64,000 nucleotides of DNA from Metapseudomonas otitidis (GCF_900111835.1 NZ_FOJP01000002.1:239169-303168), one strand, 5' to 3'. Positions 26,726-36,910 are shown, counted from the first letter of the stretch. Notes: generated from the letters alone by a model not told the origin. Made by a program: numbers and translations.

Positions 26726-26956
26726 CTAGGCGCTCAGGCGCACGGCCAGCTCGTCCACCTTCACCGCCCAGTCCGCATCCTGGCCGAGGGCGCTGCGCAG
26801 GAAATCCCGCTGGGCCTCGTTCCAGAACGGCGCTTCATGGATCTTCCGACCCTCCTCCAGGCGATGGCCCGCGATGAAGGCCTCGATGGCCGGCCGGCTG
26901 GCGTCCAGCCCGAGCTGTTCGAACAGGGTGGCAAGGGTATGGGGCGTGGTGTCCAT
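26726..26956 (-). CDS. DUF2789 family protein
   Basis: A 76-residue helical protein, MDTTPHTLATLFEQLGLDAS then IEAFIAGHRLEEGRKIHEAPFW and AQRDFLRSAL, the typical DUF2789 pattern. CAGGAG precedes the ATG at 26956; the frame extends 45 codons upstream without a ribosome site. Function is unknown. It is monocistronic with its own terminator. Confidence 0.82.
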   Translation of the reverse strand: MDTTPHTLATLFEQLGLDASRPAIEAFIAGHRLEEGRKIHEAPFWNEAQRDFLRSALGQDADWAVKVDELAVRLSA

Positions 26957-27211
26957 GGTGGTCTCCTGTTGGGTCTGCGGGGTTGGACTCACGATCCAGC
27001 GCAACGGTTCATCGGGTGAGATAGCGACGCTGCAGCGGCAGATTGCTTCTGTGCGCTCTTGGGGAGCAGAGCGCGTGTCTGAAAACCCCAAGAAATCCCG
27101 CGACCCGGTGCAGCTTTGGCTGTGTCTCGGATTCGGTGAGCGATTTTTCTCGGGTGGCTGTGTGAAATCTCCTGCGCCGGTTCTATAGTGCGCGCCCGAG
27201 GAGACACCACC

Positions 27212-28264
27212 ATGAACACCCTGTTACTGCACTGCCGGCCCGGCTTCGAGGGCGAGGTCTGCGCCGAGATCACCGACCTGGCTGCGCGCCTGGAGGTGCC
27301 CGGCTATGCCAAGGGCAAGGCCGGCAGCGCCCATGCCGAATTCATCTGCCAGGAGCCCGGCGGTGCCGAGCGCCTGATGCTGGGGCAGCGTTTCGCCCGG
27401 TTGATCTTCCCGCGCCAGTGGGCCCGGGGTGAGTTCCTCGCGCTGCCGGAGACCGATCGCATCAGCGTGCTGCTGGAGCACCTGGGCGCGTACCCGGTGT
27501 GCGGCAGCCTCTGGCTGGAGGTGCTGGACACCAATGAAGGCAAGGAGCTGTCGAATTTCTGCAAGAAGTTCGAGGGCCCGCTGCGCAAGGCCCTGGAGAA
27601 GGCCGGGCGCCTGCGGGGCGACCCGCGCCTGCCGCGCTTGTTGCTGACGTTCCGCAGTGGCCGCGAGGTCTTCGTCGGGCTGGCCGAGCCGGACAACTCG
27701 GCCCTCTGGCCCATGGGCATCCCGCGCCTGAAGTTCCCCCGCGAGGCGCCCAGCCGCTCGACCCTGAAGCTGGAAGAGGCCTGGCACACCTTCATCCCCC
27801 GCGAGCAGTGGGAGACGCGCCTGTCCGGCGACATGACCGGGGTCGACCTGGGGGCTTCGCCCGGCGGCTGGACCTACCAGCTGGTGCGGCGCGGCATGCT
27901 GGTCACCGCCATCGACAACGGCCCGATGGCCCAGAGCCTGATGGACACCGGCCTGGTGCAGCACCTGCGGGCCGATGGCTTCACCTACAAGCCGAAGCAG
28001 CCGGTGGACTGGATGGTCTGCGACATCGTCGAGAAGCCGGCGCGCAACGCGGCGCTGCTGGAGACCTGGATCGGCGAGGGCCTGTGCCGCGAGGCGGTGG
28101 TCAACCTCAAGCTGCCGATGAAGCAGCGCTATGCGGAAGTGCAGCGCCTGCTGCAACGCCTGGAAGAGAGCTTCAAGGCGCGCCGCATCAAGGTGGCGAT
28201 GGCCTGCAAGCAGCTCTACCACGACCGCGAGGAAGTCACCTGCCACCTGCGGCGCCTCGGCTGA
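27212..28264 (+). CDS. rlmM: 23S rRNA 2'-O-ribose C2498 methyltransferase RlmM
   Basis: A SAM-dependent methyltransferase acting on C2498 of 23S rRNA before 50S assembly. At 350 residues with THUMP-like N-terminal (LLLHCRPGFEGEVCAEI) and Rossmann C-terminal domains it matches RlmM. SAM-binding motif: TGVDLGASPGGWTYQLVRRG; acidic loop VTAIDNG; WMVCDIVEKP and VVNLKLPMKQRYAEV complete the RrmJ-type catalytic core. GAGGAG precedes ATG 27212; an upstream GTG/ATG extension from 27188 is unneeded. It is convergent with the next gene. Confidence 0.95.
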   Translation: MNTLLLHCRPGFEGEVCAEITDLAARLEVPGYAKGKAGSAHAEFICQEPGGAERLMLGQRFARLIFPRQWARGEFLALPETDRISVLLEHLGAYPVCGSLWLEVLDTNEGKELSNFCKKFEGPLRKALEKAGRLRGDPRLPRLLLTFRSGREVFVGLAEPDNSALWPMGIPRLKFPREAPSRSTLKLEEAWHTFIPREQWETRLSGDMTGVDLGASPGGWTYQLVRRGMLVTAIDNGPMAQSLMDTGLVQHLRADGFTYKPKQPVDWMVCDIVEKPARNAALLETWIGEGLCREAVVNLKLPMKQRYAEVQRLLQRLEESFKARRIKVAMACKQLYHDREEVTCHLRRLG

Positions 28265-28273
28265 GGCTGCCGC

Positions 28274-29806
28274 TCAGTGGGGCAGGGGCTGCAGCTCCGG
28301 CAGCTCCACTTCACCAGCCAGGCTCACCTGGCCCGGCCACCAGGACCCGTTGAACAGGTATTGCCCGCTGAAGCCGCTGAAGCGCAGGCCGAGGCGGTCA
28401 CCCGGTTGCAGACGGGTGCTCACCGAAGGCAGGCGCACGTCGGCCCGTGCGGCCAGCGGGGTGACCTGCTCGCTCAGCACCTCCACATCCCCGTTGGCCC
28501 GGTGCACGGCGAGGGCGGCGAAGACTTCGTGATCGTCCTCCCGGGGGCGCAGGTGCAGCAGGGTCGGCCCCACGAGGGCAGCCGGCTGTTCGATCCGCTT
28601 GAGTTCGACGAAGGCCGCCGGCTGCAGCCAGCCGCTGGTGGCGGGGCGCAGGCGGGTTTCCGGCAGGGGCAGCGGGCTGTCCTGGCGGGGTGCTTCGTGC
28701 AGGGCCAGGCCCTGGTCGGTGGACAGGCTCAGGCACAGGCGCGGGATGCTGTCCGCCGCGCCGTGACGGCCGCGCAGGCGGTCTTCGTACCAGTTCACCA
28801 CGGCGGTTTCGAGGTTGAGGGCCTGGCCGTCGCAGTGCAGCACCGGTTCGTTGTTGAAGGGCGGCAGGCCGCTCCACTGCTGCAGCGGTGGCGGCAGGAT
28901 GTGCCCGCCCTGGATGCCCAGCAGGCGCACGTCGGCGCTGCCCTGGCGCAGGCAGTCGCGGATCGCCAGGCCCTGGTCGAGGGGGAAGAGGGTGTCGCGC
29001 AGGCCCTGGATCAGCAGGGCGTCGGCTCGCGGGCGGCGGCCTTGTTCGCAGTAGGCCGCCAGGCTGTGGGCGTGGAGTTCGTCGCGTACCGGCTCGGTCA
29101 GTTCGCCGCCGGCACTGCGCAGGTAGGGCGCCTGGATGAATTTGCCGAGGTCGTAGCCGGTGGCCAGGCCGAGACTGACCAGTACGCCGGTCCAGCCCAC
29201 CTTTAGGCGGCCGCCGGGGGCGAGGGCGTCGGCCAGGTCGTACCAGGTGGCAATGGGCACCAGCACGTCGATGCGCGGGTCTTCGCTGGCGGCCAGCAGT
29301 TGCACGGCGCCGCCGTAGCTTTCACCAAGCATGCCCACGCGCGGGTCCCCGGGGCCGTCCTCGGTCAGGCGCGGTAGGTGGGCGCTGGCCCAGTCCACCA
29401 CGGCGAGGGCGTCCTGCACTTCATAACGTGGGTCCATCATCTCGATGTCGCCTTCGCTGCCGCCCCAGCCGCGCTGGTCGTAGCTGACCACCCAGTAGCC
29501 GGCGCGCCAGGCCCGCAGGGCGGTGCGCCCGGAGATCATGCGCTGGCCGTAGAAACCGTCCGGCCCGGTGACCCGCCAGCCTCCCCAGCCGTGGGTGTGC
29601 ACCACCAGCGGGGCGGTTTCCCCGGTGGCGAGGGCGGGCTGGAACACGGTGGCGGAGAGCCGTGTGCCGTCACGGGCGATGATCACCGCGTCGTACCAGG
29701 TGGCGGGCAGGGCCTTGTCGGTCTGGGCGCTGTAGTCGGGCAGGTGGTTACGGGCGGCGCAGCCGCCGAGCAGGAGGAGGGCAAGCAGCAGGCAGGTCAG
29801 GCGCAT
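28274..29806 (-). CDS. Lipoprotein alpha/beta-hydrolase of the CocE/NonD (peptidase S15) type
   Basis: 510 residues. [16 protein letters not shown] is a lipoprotein signal with lipidation Cys16. The hydrolase core has the oxyanion region [23 protein letters not shown], and the nucleophile S163 in [14 protein letters not shown] candidate acid lies in [15 protein letters not shown] and a candidate His in [12 protein letters not shown]-terminal beta-jelly-roll-like domain follows, as in X-Pro dipeptidyl-peptidase/cocaine-esterase proteins. Its substrate (ester or peptide) is unknown. Placement at the envelope follows from the lipobox. Confidence 0.85.
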   Translation of the reverse strand: MRLTCLLLALLLLGGCAARNHLPDYSAQTDKALPATWYDAVIIARDGTRLSATVFQPALATGETAPLVVHTHGWGGWRVTGPDGFYGQRMISGRTALRAWRAGYWVVSYDQRGWGGSEGDIEMMDPRYEVQDALAVVDWASAHLPRLTEDGPGDPRVGMLGESYGGAVQLLAASEDPRIDVLVPIATWYDLADALAPGGRLKVGWTGVLVSLGLATGYDLGKFIQAPYLRSAGGELTEPVRDELHAHSLAAYCEQGRRPRADALLIQGLRDTLFPLDQGLAIRDCLRQGSADVRLLGIQGGHILPPPLQQWSGLPPFNNEPVLHCDGQALNLETAVVNWYEDRLRGRHGAADSIPRLCLSLSTDQGLALHEAPRQDSPLPLPETRLRPATSGWLQPAAFVELKRIEQPAALVGPTLLHLRPREDDHEVFAALAVHRANGDVEVLSEQVTPLAARADVRLPSVSTRLQPGDRLGLRFSGFSGQYLFNGSWWPGQVSLAGEVELPELQPLPH

Positions 29807-29946
29807 TGTGGTTGGGCATGTGGTGGGCGTGGCGCGGCAGGCTACCACCGTTGCGTTCCGTCCGGCGGCCCATCCAAGGTCGGGCTCTGGGAGTGGGCGG
29901 ACGCGGCGCTTTGCGCGACAATAGCGCCCCTTCGACGGAGTGCCCC

Positions 29947-30186
29947 ATGACCGATCAGCCCGATGCCATTCTCGACGCCACCGGCCTCAACTGCCCCGAG
30001 CCGGTGATGATGCTGCACAACAAGGTGCGCGACCTGCAGGCCGGCGGCCTGCTCAAGGTGATCGCCACCGATCCCTCGACCCGCCGCGACATTCCGAAGT
30101 TCTGCATGTTCCTCGGCCACGAGCTGGTGGACCAGGCGGAAGAGGCAGGCACTTATCTGTACTGGATTCGCAAGAAAGCCGATTAA
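29947..30186 (+). CDS. tusA: Sulfurtransferase TusA
   Basis: An 79-residue persulfide carrier for tRNA 2-thiouridine synthesis and general sulfur trafficking. The catalytic C16 lies in the CPxP motif of [18 protein letters not shown]. The rest, [18 protein letters not shown] and [19 protein letters not shown], is typical of TusA. It is followed directly by a strong terminator, so it is a single-gene unit, as usual in pseudomonads. Confidence 0.95.
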   Translation: MTDQPDAILDATGLNCPEPVMMLHNKVRDLQAGGLLKVIATDPSTRRDIPKFCMFLGHELVDQAEEAGTYLYWIRKKAD

Positions 30187-30190
30187 CAAA

Positions 30191-30210
30191 CAGGGCCCGA
30201 AAGGGCCCTG
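30191..30210 (+). terminator. tusA rho-independent terminator
   Basis: A perfect 8-bp GC stem, cagggccc / gggccctg, with the stable loop gaaa, 5 bp after the tusA stop, followed by tt. It also faces the convergent MATE gene and may serve both. Confidence 0.85.
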
Positions 30211-30237
30211 TTGCGTTGTGGCGACGCTATCGCCGGA

Positions 30238-31632
30238 TCAGGCCACAGCGGTCGGCCGCTGGCTCAGGTGGCGGATGTGCGCCCGGGCGCTGCCGGTGAT
30301 GCGGTAGCTGAGCATCACCGCCGCCACCGTCAGGCCGACGATCAGCCCCTGCCACAGCCCGCGCGGGCCGCTGGCTTCGCCCAGCCAGTCGGTCAGCCCC
30401 AGCAGCCAGCCTACCGGCAGGCCGATGCCCCAGTAGGAGAACAGGGTGATGACCATGGTGGCGCGGGTGTCCTGGTAGCCCCGCAGCGCACCGGCGGCGG
30501 TCACCTGGATGGCGTCGGAGAACTGGAACAGCGCGGCGAACACCAGCAGCGAGGCGGCCATGGCGATCACCTCCGGGTCCGGCGTGTAGATGCCGGCGAT
30601 GCCTTGGCGCAGCAGCATCATCAGGCTCGCCGAGAGGCAGGCGTAGGCCAGCGCGGTGGCCATCCCCACGCCGGCGGCGAAGCGCGCCTCGCGGGGCTCG
30701 CCACGGCCCAGGGCCTGGCCGACGCGCACGGTGACGGCCATTGCCAGGGAGTAGGGGATCATGAACACCAGGGAGCTGAAGTTCAGGGCGATCTGGTGGC
30801 CGGCCACCACGTTGGCGCCGAGGCCGCCGATCAGCAGGGCGATCACCGCGAAGATGCTCGACTCGGCGAACACCGCGATGCCGATGGGTAGGCCCACCGA
30901 CAGCAGGCGGCGGATCACCGACCAGTCGGGCCGCTCGAAGCGGGCGAATAGGGCGCTGCCCTGGTAGACGCGGGCGAAGCGCACCCAACCGAGCATGCCC
31001 AGGAACATCATCCACATCACCGTGCCGCTGGCCCAGCCGCAGCCCACGCCGCCCATGGCCGGGAAGCCCAGGTGGCCGTAGATCAGCACGTAGTTCAGCG
31101 GGATGTTCAGCAGCAGCCCGCAGATGCCCAGCACCATGCTCGGGCGGGTCCTGCCCAGGCCGTCGCTGAAGCAGCGCAGCACCTGGTACAGCGCCACCGC
31201 CGGCAGCCCGTAGGCGATGCCGTGCAGGTAGCCCATGCTCGGGGCGATCAGGTCTTCCTCCACGCCCATCAGGTGCAGCACCGGCTCGGCGCACATCAGC
31301 AGGCCGGCGCCGCCCAGGCCCACGGCCACGGCCAGCCACAGGGCCTGGCGCACCAGCGGGCCGATCTCGCCCTGCTGGCCGGCGCCGAAGCGCTGCGCCA
31401 CCTTGGCGGTGGTGGCCAGGAGGATGCCGGTCATCAGCAGGAACACGGGTATCCAGATGGAGTTGCCCAGGGCCACGGCGGCCAGGTCGCGGGGGCTCAC
31501 GCGGCCGGCCATCACGGCGTCGACGAAGCCCATGGCCGAGTGGGAGAGCTGGGCGATCATGATCGGCAGGGCGAGGGTGAATAGGGCTCGGAGTTCGCGA
31601 CGGGTACGGTCGAGGCGAGTTCGAATGGTCAC
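30238..31632 (-). CDS. MATE-family multidrug efflux transporter (NorM/PmpM-like)
   Basis: A twelve-helix cation-coupled drug exporter of the inner membrane, 464 residues. It has LFTLALPIMIAQLSHSAMGFVDAVMAGR, RDLAAVALGNSIWIPV, and the repeated second half with ESSIFAVIALLIGGLG, then HQIALNFSSLVFMIP, characteristic of the NorM group. GTG 31632 has GGAAAG upstream and is preferred; ATG 31647, five codons earlier, lacks a site but is used in the longest frame. It is divergent from pdxB across about 260 bp. Confidence 0.93.
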   Translation of the reverse strand: MTIRTRLDRTRRELRALFTLALPIMIAQLSHSAMGFVDAVMAGRVSPRDLAAVALGNSIWIPVFLLMTGILLATTAKVAQRFGAGQQGEIGPLVRQALWLAVAVGLGGAGLLMCAEPVLHLMGVEEDLIAPSMGYLHGIAYGLPAVALYQVLRCFSDGLGRTRPSMVLGICGLLLNIPLNYVLIYGHLGFPAMGGVGCGWASGTVMWMMFLGMLGWVRFARVYQGSALFARFERPDWSVIRRLLSVGLPIGIAVFAESSIFAVIALLIGGLGANVVAGHQIALNFSSLVFMIPYSLAMAVTVRVGQALGRGEPREARFAAGVGMATALAYACLSASLMMLLRQGIAGIYTPDPEVIAMAASLLVFAALFQFSDAIQVTAAGALRGYQDTRATMVITLFSYWGIGLPVGWLLGLTDWLGEASGPRGLWQGLIVGLTVAAVMLSYRITGSARAHIRHLSQRPTAVA

Positions 31633-31892
31633 GGGAGGTCTTTCCATGGCTGTGTAGCGTTCACCGGTACGGCGGTGGCGTCCGTCTTGCGTATGCCCAG
31701 GGCGGGCCGCCTGGCTGCGATGGGCTCGCAGCGGGCGCTGAAGCGGCCGTGGCAGGGGGACTGCCGGCGATGGGGAATCAGCGGAGGCGAAAGACCGCGT
31801 AGTCTACGCGTTGACGCATGGGTCAGGAAAGGGCTGTAGGACCTTGCGCGACGGATTCCGTAGAATGCCCACCCCGCCCATGGAGTGCCCCC

Positions 31893-33035
31893 ATGCAGAT
31901 CCTCGCTGACGAGAACATTCCCCTGGTCGATGCCTTCTTCGGAGGCTTCGGCACCATCCGCCGCCTGCCCGGCCGGGCCATCGACCGCGCCGCCCTGGGC
32001 GATGCCGAGGTGCTGCTGGTGCGCTCGGTGACCCATGTGGACCGCGCCCTGCTGGAAGGCAGCGCGCTGCGCTTTGTCGGCACCTGCACCATCGGCACCG
32101 ATCATCTGGACACCCAGGCCCTCGACGCGGGCGGCATCGCCTGGTCCAGTGCGCCGGGCTGCAACGCCCGGGGCGTGGTGGACTACGTACTGGGCAGCCT
32201 GCTGACCCTGGCCGAGGACGCCGGCGTCGACCCGGCCAGTCGCACCTATGGCGTCGTTGGCGCCGGCCAGGTGGGCGGGCGTCTGGTGCAGGTGCTGCGC
32301 GAGCTGGGCTGGACCGTGCTGGTCTGTGACCCACCGCGCCAGGCTGCCGAGGGTGGCGACTACGTGGACCTGGATACCCTGCTGGCGCGCTGCGACGCCA
32401 TCAGCCTGCACACCCCGCTGGAAAAATCCGGCGACCACCCCACCCATCACCTGCTCGATGCCACCCGCCTGGCCGCCTTGCGCGACGGCACCTGGCTGAT
32501 CAATGCCGCCCGAGGCGCGGTGGTGGACAACCATGCCCTGCGCGACGTGCTGGGCCGGCGTCCGGACCTGCGCGTGGTGCTGGACGTGTGGGAGGGCGAG
32601 CCCGAGGCGGACCCGCAACTGGCCGCGCTGTGCCGCATCGCCACCCCGCACATCGCCGGCTACAGCCTGGACGGCAAGCTGCGCGGCACCGAGCAGATCT
32701 ACCAGGCCTTCTGCCGGGCCCTGAAGCAGCCCGAGACGGTGCGCCTGGCCGACCTGTTGCCGGCACCCTGGCTGCCCGAACTGGTTCTGGATGCCAGCGC
32801 CGATCCGCAGTGGACGCTGCCCATGCTCTGCCGCGCGGTATACGACCCGCGCCGGGACGACGCCGACTTCCGCCGCAGCCTGGTGGGGGACGCCACCCAG
32901 CGCCGCGCTGCCTTCGACGCACTGCGCAAGCACTACCCGGTGCGCCGCGAGATCGACGGCCTGCGGGTGCGCCTGCTGGGCGAGTCGCCCGCGTTGCAGC
33001 GCTGCATCCGCGCCCTCGGCGCGACCCTCGCCTGA
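31893..33035 (+). CDS. pdxB: Erythronate-4-phosphate dehydrogenase PdxB
   Basis: Second step of the DXP-dependent pyridoxal-phosphate pathway: 4-phosphoerythronate to 2-oxo-3-hydroxy-4-phosphobutanoate. 380 residues. [20 protein letters not shown] is a hallmark start. The NAD fold has [16 protein letters not shown]. The D-2-hydroxyacid dehydrogenase catalytic residues lie in [13 protein letters not shown] (Arg), VWEGEPE (Glu) and [16 protein letters not shown] (His). A C-terminal dimerisation domain ends the chain. The start at 31893 agrees with homologues. Confidence 0.96.
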   Translation: MQILADENIPLVDAFFGGFGTIRRLPGRAIDRAALGDAEVLLVRSVTHVDRALLEGSALRFVGTCTIGTDHLDTQALDAGGIAWSSAPGCNARGVVDYVLGSLLTLAEDAGVDPASRTYGVVGAGQVGGRLVQVLRELGWTVLVCDPPRQAAEGGDYVDLDTLLARCDAISLHTPLEKSGDHPTHHLLDATRLAALRDGTWLINAARGAVVDNHALRDVLGRRPDLRVVLDVWEGEPEADPQLAALCRIATPHIAGYSLDGKLRGTEQIYQAFCRALKQPETVRLADLLPAPWLPELVLDASADPQWTLPMLCRAVYDPRRDDADFRRSLVGDATQRRAAFDALRKHYPVRREIDGLRVRLLGESPALQRCIRALGATLA

Positions 33036-33132
33036 CCTGCGGCGCGCTGCCGCGCAACGGCGGCGCCTGCCTGCCGCCGGCGCCGTGCTATAAACCTTGG
33101 ACTTCAAGCCCCGCAACCACGGAGATGGACGA

Positions 33133-33603
33133 ATGAGCGACACCCAGAACACCCCCAAGTCGAATGCCGCCGAAATCCTCAGCAGCTATGACCTGAGCAC
33201 GGCGAAGGACTTCGAGTGGACGGGGCGCAGCATGGACTGGTTCCTGCAAATGCTGGTGCGCCAGGCCAACGAGCTCGGCGTGGAAGTGGGCATCACCCTC
33301 ACCGTCGGCGCGGGCCTGGTCAGCGGCACGCTGATCTCCGTGGAGAGCTACTTCGACCTGTTCGCCCAGGAATACGCCCACTCCTGGCCGGAAGAGGGCC
33401 GCGAGGACATCCGCGCCACCTTCGCCAAGCTCGGCGTCATGGCCAAGTCCACCGGGGAAGACCCGAACCTGCTGCCGCCCCAGTACATCCACCTGCGTGA
33501 TGTCAGTGTCTACGCCGCCGGCGGCCTGACCTGCACCGGGCTGACCCTGTGGCGTGGCACCCTGGCCTCGGTCACCGGTTTCAACCTCGGCACCCTCAGC
33601 TGA
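33133..33603 (+). CDS. GvpU-like conserved protein
   Basis: 156 residues, cytoplasmic. The core DWFLQMLVRQANELGVEVGITLTVGAGLVSGTLIS resembles proteins named gas-vesicle accessory GvpU, which are common in non-gas-vesicle pseudomonads. The end is VYAAGGLTCTGLTLWRGTLASVTGFNLGTL. GGAGAT precedes ATG 33133. No other gvp gene is nearby, so the name says little about function. It sits 98 bp after pdxB and ends in a stem-loop. Confidence 0.7.
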   Translation: MSDTQNTPKSNAAEILSSYDLSTAKDFEWTGRSMDWFLQMLVRQANELGVEVGITLTVGAGLVSGTLISVESYFDLFAQEYAHSWPEEGREDIRATFAKLGVMAKSTGEDPNLLPPQYIHLRDVSVYAAGGLTCTGLTLWRGTLASVTGFNLGTLS

Positions 33604-33610
33604 TCCTGCC

Positions 33611-33629
33611 GACGGCCTGCGTGGCCGTC
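33611..33629. terminator. Stem-loop between convergent genes
   Basis: A 7-bp stem, gacggcc / ggccgtc, with loop tgcgt, between the GvpU-like stop and the stop of the next minus-strand gene. There is no clear T tract. Confidence 0.4.
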
Positions 33630-33852
33630 AGTACTTGCGCCTGACCGCCACGTCCTGGATGCCGTGGCCGGTGGTCAGGCGCAGGTAGTCCTTGTTGTCC
33701 CTCGGCGGCGTCTCCCCCAGTGGAATGCCGTGTCGCTCCACCAACAGCGCATGGATATCGGCGCTGCTGGGCGGTCCGTCCCGTTCGACGATGAACGCCT
33801 GCGGGCTCCCGTGGAGCCGGTAGATGATTTCGTATCGATTGCTGCCAGGCAT
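33628..33852 (-). CDS. Small hypothetical protein
   Basis: A 74-residue protein, MPGSNRYEIIYRLHGSPQAFIVERDG, then DIHALLVERHGIPLG and DYLRLTTGHGIQDVAVRRKY. GGAGA lies upstream of ATG 33852. The beta-strand-rich start and a C-terminal basic tail are the only visible features. No family recognised. Confidence 0.6.
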   Translation of the reverse strand: MPGSNRYEIIYRLHGSPQAFIVERDGPPSSADIHALLVERHGIPLGETPPRDNKDYLRLTTGHGIQDVAVRRKY

Positions 33853-34066
33853 CTCGCGTCTCCGCTTGCGGCTGTCCGATGTTGGACGGCGGAATGCGGT
33901 GAAGGTGCGGGGTATTTGGCGGCTTCAGGGGCACCTCGCCGGTCAGCGCGGGCAGGGCGGTGGCGGCATCGTGGCGACCCATGAGTACTATCGATCGGAC
34001 TGATTTCCGCACCGCCAGGCCGGCTCCTAGAGTGGCGCCATCGTCCACATCGCCCTGGAGTCCAGC

Positions 34067-34279
34067 ATGCACAGTGCCGAGATCATGTCCCTGGTCGGCT
34101 CAGCCGTTCCCGAAACCCTGCGCCGCGCCGGCCACCTGGCGTGCTGGCTGGTGGTGCTGGATGGCGCGGTGAAGGCCGGCCCCTTCGTGCGCCTGGCCGA
34201 CGCCCAGGCCAGCCAGGCCATCTGGCTGCTGGAAAGCGCCAAGCGGCGCAAGCGCCAGAGTGCTGCGCTCGCCGCCTGA
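34067..34279 (+). CDS. Small hypothetical protein
   Basis: A 70-residue helical protein with a Lys/Arg-rich C-terminus (ESAKRRKRQSAALAA). TGGAG lies six bases before ATG 34067. Its middle, HLACWLVVLDGAVKAGPFVRLADA, is mildly hydrophobic. It is convergent with the LysR gene 8 bp on. No family recognised. Confidence 0.55.
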   Translation: MHSAEIMSLVGSAVPETLRRAGHLACWLVVLDGAVKAGPFVRLADAQASQAIWLLESAKRRKRQSAALAA

Positions 34280-34287
34280 CGGAAGGC

Positions 34288-35232
34288 TCAACCCAGCGTT
34301 GCGCTGTGCTCCAGCAACACCGACTCGTCGGCCTTCAGGCGGCCGGGGAGGAAGTCGCGGAGGAACTCCACCCAGGTGCGGATCTTCGCATCGAGAAACT
34401 GCCGCGACGGGTACAGCGCGTAGATGCCCAGCGGGAACAGGCTGTGATGGGGCAGCACCCGCACCAGGCTGCCGTCTCGCAGGCCGTGCACCGCCGAGTA
34501 CACCGGCAGCACGCCGATGCCCATGCCCGCCCGCAGCGCCTCGGTCAGCGCATCGGCAGTGTTCACCTGGAAGGGCGTCTGGGTGATGGTGATCATCTGC
34601 TGCCCGTCCGGGCCATCGAAGGTCCACTTGTCCAGCGACATCACCGAGTTCACCAGGCGCAGGCAGCGATGCCCCAGCAGGTCGGCGGGCTGGCGCGGCG
34701 CGCCGTGCTTGGCGATGTAGCCGGGGGAGGCGCAGAGCACGCTGTAGGTGGTGCCCAGCTGCTTGGAGATGAAGCCCGAGTCCGGCAGCTCCTGGGCGAT
34801 CACCACCGAAATGTCGTAACCCTCGTCGAGGATGTCCGTGGTGCGGTTGGCCAGGGTCAGGTCGAAGCTCACGTCCGGGTAGGTCTCGGCGTACTGGGCG
34901 ATGGCTTCGATCAGGTAGTGCTGGCCGATGCCGGTCATGGCATGGACCTTCAGGTTGCCGGCGGGGCGGGCGTGGGCTTCGCTGGCTTCGGCTTCGGCCT
35001 CCTCGATGTAGCCGAGGATCTGCTCGCATCGCATCAGGTAGCGCTGGCCGGCTTCGGTGAGGGCAATGCGGCGGGTGGTTCGGTGCAACAGGCGGGTTCG
35101 CAGGTGGGTCTCCAGGGTGGCGACCGCGCGGGAAACGTAGGAGGTGGTCAGGTCCAGTCGTTGGGCGGCGGCGGTGAAGCTGCCGGTCTCCGCGACACAG
35201 ACGAAGGCACGCATGTTGAAGAGGATGTCCAT
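34288..35232 (-). CDS. LysR-family regulator of the adjacent efflux operon
   Basis: 314 residues from ATG 35232, which has CCGGAG upstream; the frame stays open 28 codons further. The helix-turn-helix reads GSFTAAAQRLDLTTSYVSRAVATLETHLRTRLLHRTTRRIALTEAG. The effector domain is of the CrgA-like group. It is divergent from the NodT/FUSC/HlyD efflux genes with a 175-bp gap, like aaeR beside aaeXAB, and is the likely activator. The effector is probably an aromatic acid, by analogy only. Confidence 0.9.
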   Translation of the reverse strand: MDILFNMRAFVCVAETGSFTAAAQRLDLTTSYVSRAVATLETHLRTRLLHRTTRRIALTEAGQRYLMRCEQILGYIEEAEAEASEAHARPAGNLKVHAMTGIGQHYLIEAIAQYAETYPDVSFDLTLANRTTDILDEGYDISVVIAQELPDSGFISKQLGTTYSVLCASPGYIAKHGAPRQPADLLGHRCLRLVNSVMSLDKWTFDGPDGQQMITITQTPFQVNTADALTEALRAGMGIGVLPVYSAVHGLRDGSLVRVLPHHSLFPLGIYALYPSRQFLDAKIRTWVEFLRDFLPGRLKADESVLLEHSATLG

Positions 35233-35407
35233 CAAGGGCTCCGGCCCGGAACGGGGCGCGAATTCTGGCATGAAGTGGTGCCGCCGATTATGGCCGCTGA
35301 GTACACAATGAATCACCTATCCGTGTGCTTATCCTGACCCCCGGGCGACACATAGAATCGCCGCCGTTACGGGCCACCAGAGCCCTTGCCATCAGGATTC
35401 GCCGCAC

Positions 35408-36910
35408 GTGCCCCGCATCGATCGGCCCGGCTTGCTCCGGGTCAGCCTGTACGTCTGTTTCCCGCTCCTCTGTTCCTGCATCGACTCCAACGGCATCGCC
35501 CCGGCCAGCCAGGTCCCCGACCCGGCCGCGCTGGAGGTGGGGGCCGCCATCGCCTCGGCCGAGGCCCAGGCCGGCTGGCCCGCCAGCCAGTGGTGGCGAG
35601 CCTTCGGCGACCCGCAGCTGGACGCCTGGATGGACCGCGCCCTGGCCGGCAGCCCGAGCCTGGACATGGCCGCCGCCCGGGTCCGCCAGGCGCGGGCCCT
35701 GGCCCACGTGGTGGAGGCGGACGAATCGCCCAGCCTCGGCCTGGCCGCCAACGTGCAGCGCAAGCGATGGCCCGACGACGCCTTCTATGGCCCCGGCGAC
35801 CTGGCGCGCACCAGCTCCTGGAACAACACCAGCCAGCTCGGCTTCAGCTACCCGCTGGACCTCTGGGGCCGCGAGCGTGCCCGTGGCGAGGCGGCGGTGG
35901 ACCGTGCCCGGGCCAGCGTCGCCGAAGCCCGCCTGGCAGCCCTGGAGCTGCAGGGCAACCTGGTGCGCGCATACATCGGCCTCGCGCTCCATCACAGCCA
36001 GCTGGACATCGCCCAGGCCGAGCTGACCCAGCGCCAGCAACTGGTGGGACTGGCCAAGCGTCGTCGCCACGATGGCATCGGCACCCGCCTGGAGGTGACC
36101 CGCGCGGAAATGGGCATCCCGCCCGTGGAGCGGCAGATCGACGAACTGCGCGAAAGCATCGCCCTCGATCACAACCTGATCGCCGCACTGGCAGGGGAGG
36201 GGCCGGGGGCGGCCGAAGCCATGACACGGCCGCGCCTGGCGCTGCTCAGGGACATCGGCTTGCCGCCGCGCCTGCCCCTGGAACTGCTCGGCCATCGCCC
36301 GGACCTGGTGGCGGCACGCTGGCAGGTGGCGGCCGAAGCCAAGGGCATCGAGGCGGCCAAGGCGGATTTCTACCCCAACGTCGACCTGCTCGGTGGTCTT
36401 GGCACCTCGGCGGTGCAGGGCGGCGTGCTGGATTTCCTGCGCTACGACAAGCTCACCTGGGGCCTCGGCCCGGCGCTGTCCCTGCCGGTCTACGACGGCG
36501 GGCGGCGGCGCGGCCAACTGGCCGAAGCCAGCGCCGGCTACGACCTGGCAGTGGGGCATTACGACCAGACCCTGGTGCAGGCCATCAAGGGCGTGGCCGA
36601 TGCCCTGGTGCGCCTGGAGTCGCTGCACCAGCAACAGCGCCTGGCGGAAGTCTCCGTGGCCCAGGCGCGACACGCCTGCGACTTGACCCTGCTGGCCCAG
36701 CAACGCGGGCTGACCGACTACAGCGAGGTGCTGCAGGCGCAGCCGGCCCTGTTCGAGGCCCAGCGCGTGGAGCAGCAGGTGCGCGCACGGCGCCTCGCCG
36801 CCCAGGCCGACCTGCTGCTGCAACTGGGCGGCGGCCTGCCCCAGGAAGCCGGCCCCGCCCCTGAACACCTGACGCCCTCCGAACCCCGCTTCCGCCTGGC
36901 ACGCCCATGA
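35408..36910 (+). CDS. NodT-family outer membrane efflux lipoprotein
   Basis: An outer-membrane factor of 500 residues. GTG 35408 begins MPRIDRPGLLRVSLYVCFPLLCSC, with lipidation Cys in the LLCSC lipobox. The two TolC-like halves contain WWRAFGDPQLDAWMDRALAGSPSL, a typical NodT start, and GHRPDLVAARWQVAAEAKGIEAAKADFYP in the second half. It overlaps the FUSC gene by 4 bp (ATGA), so it belongs to the same efflux operon. The weak ribosome site (AGGA 12 bp away) leaves the exact start open. Confidence 0.88.
   Translation: MPRIDRPGLLRVSLYVCFPLLCSCIDSNGIAPASQVPDPAALEVGAAIASAEAQAGWPASQWWRAFGDPQLDAWMDRALAGSPSLDMAAARVRQARALAHVVEADESPSLGLAANVQRKRWPDDAFYGPGDLARTSSWNNTSQLGFSYPLDLWGRERARGEAAVDRARASVAEARLAALELQGNLVRAYIGLALHHSQLDIAQAELTQRQQLVGLAKRRRHDGIGTRLEVTRAEMGIPPVERQIDELRESIALDHNLIAALAGEGPGAAEAMTRPRLALLRDIGLPPRLPLELLGHRPDLVAARWQVAAEAKGIEAAKADFYPNVDLLGGLGTSAVQGGVLDFLRYDKLTWGLGPALSLPVYDGGRRRGQLAEASAGYDLAVGHYDQTLVQAIKGVADALVRLESLHQQQRLAEVSVAQARHACDLTLLAQQRGLTDYSEVLQAQPALFEAQRVEQQVRARRLAAQADLLLQLGGGLPQEAGPAPEHLTPSEPRFRLARP

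Noticed and set aside
33596-34072. 158-codon minus-strand frame overlapping the small gene at 33628-33852
   Set aside because: Its text lacks any protein-like order and it has no start signal; the shorter frame has a ribosome site.
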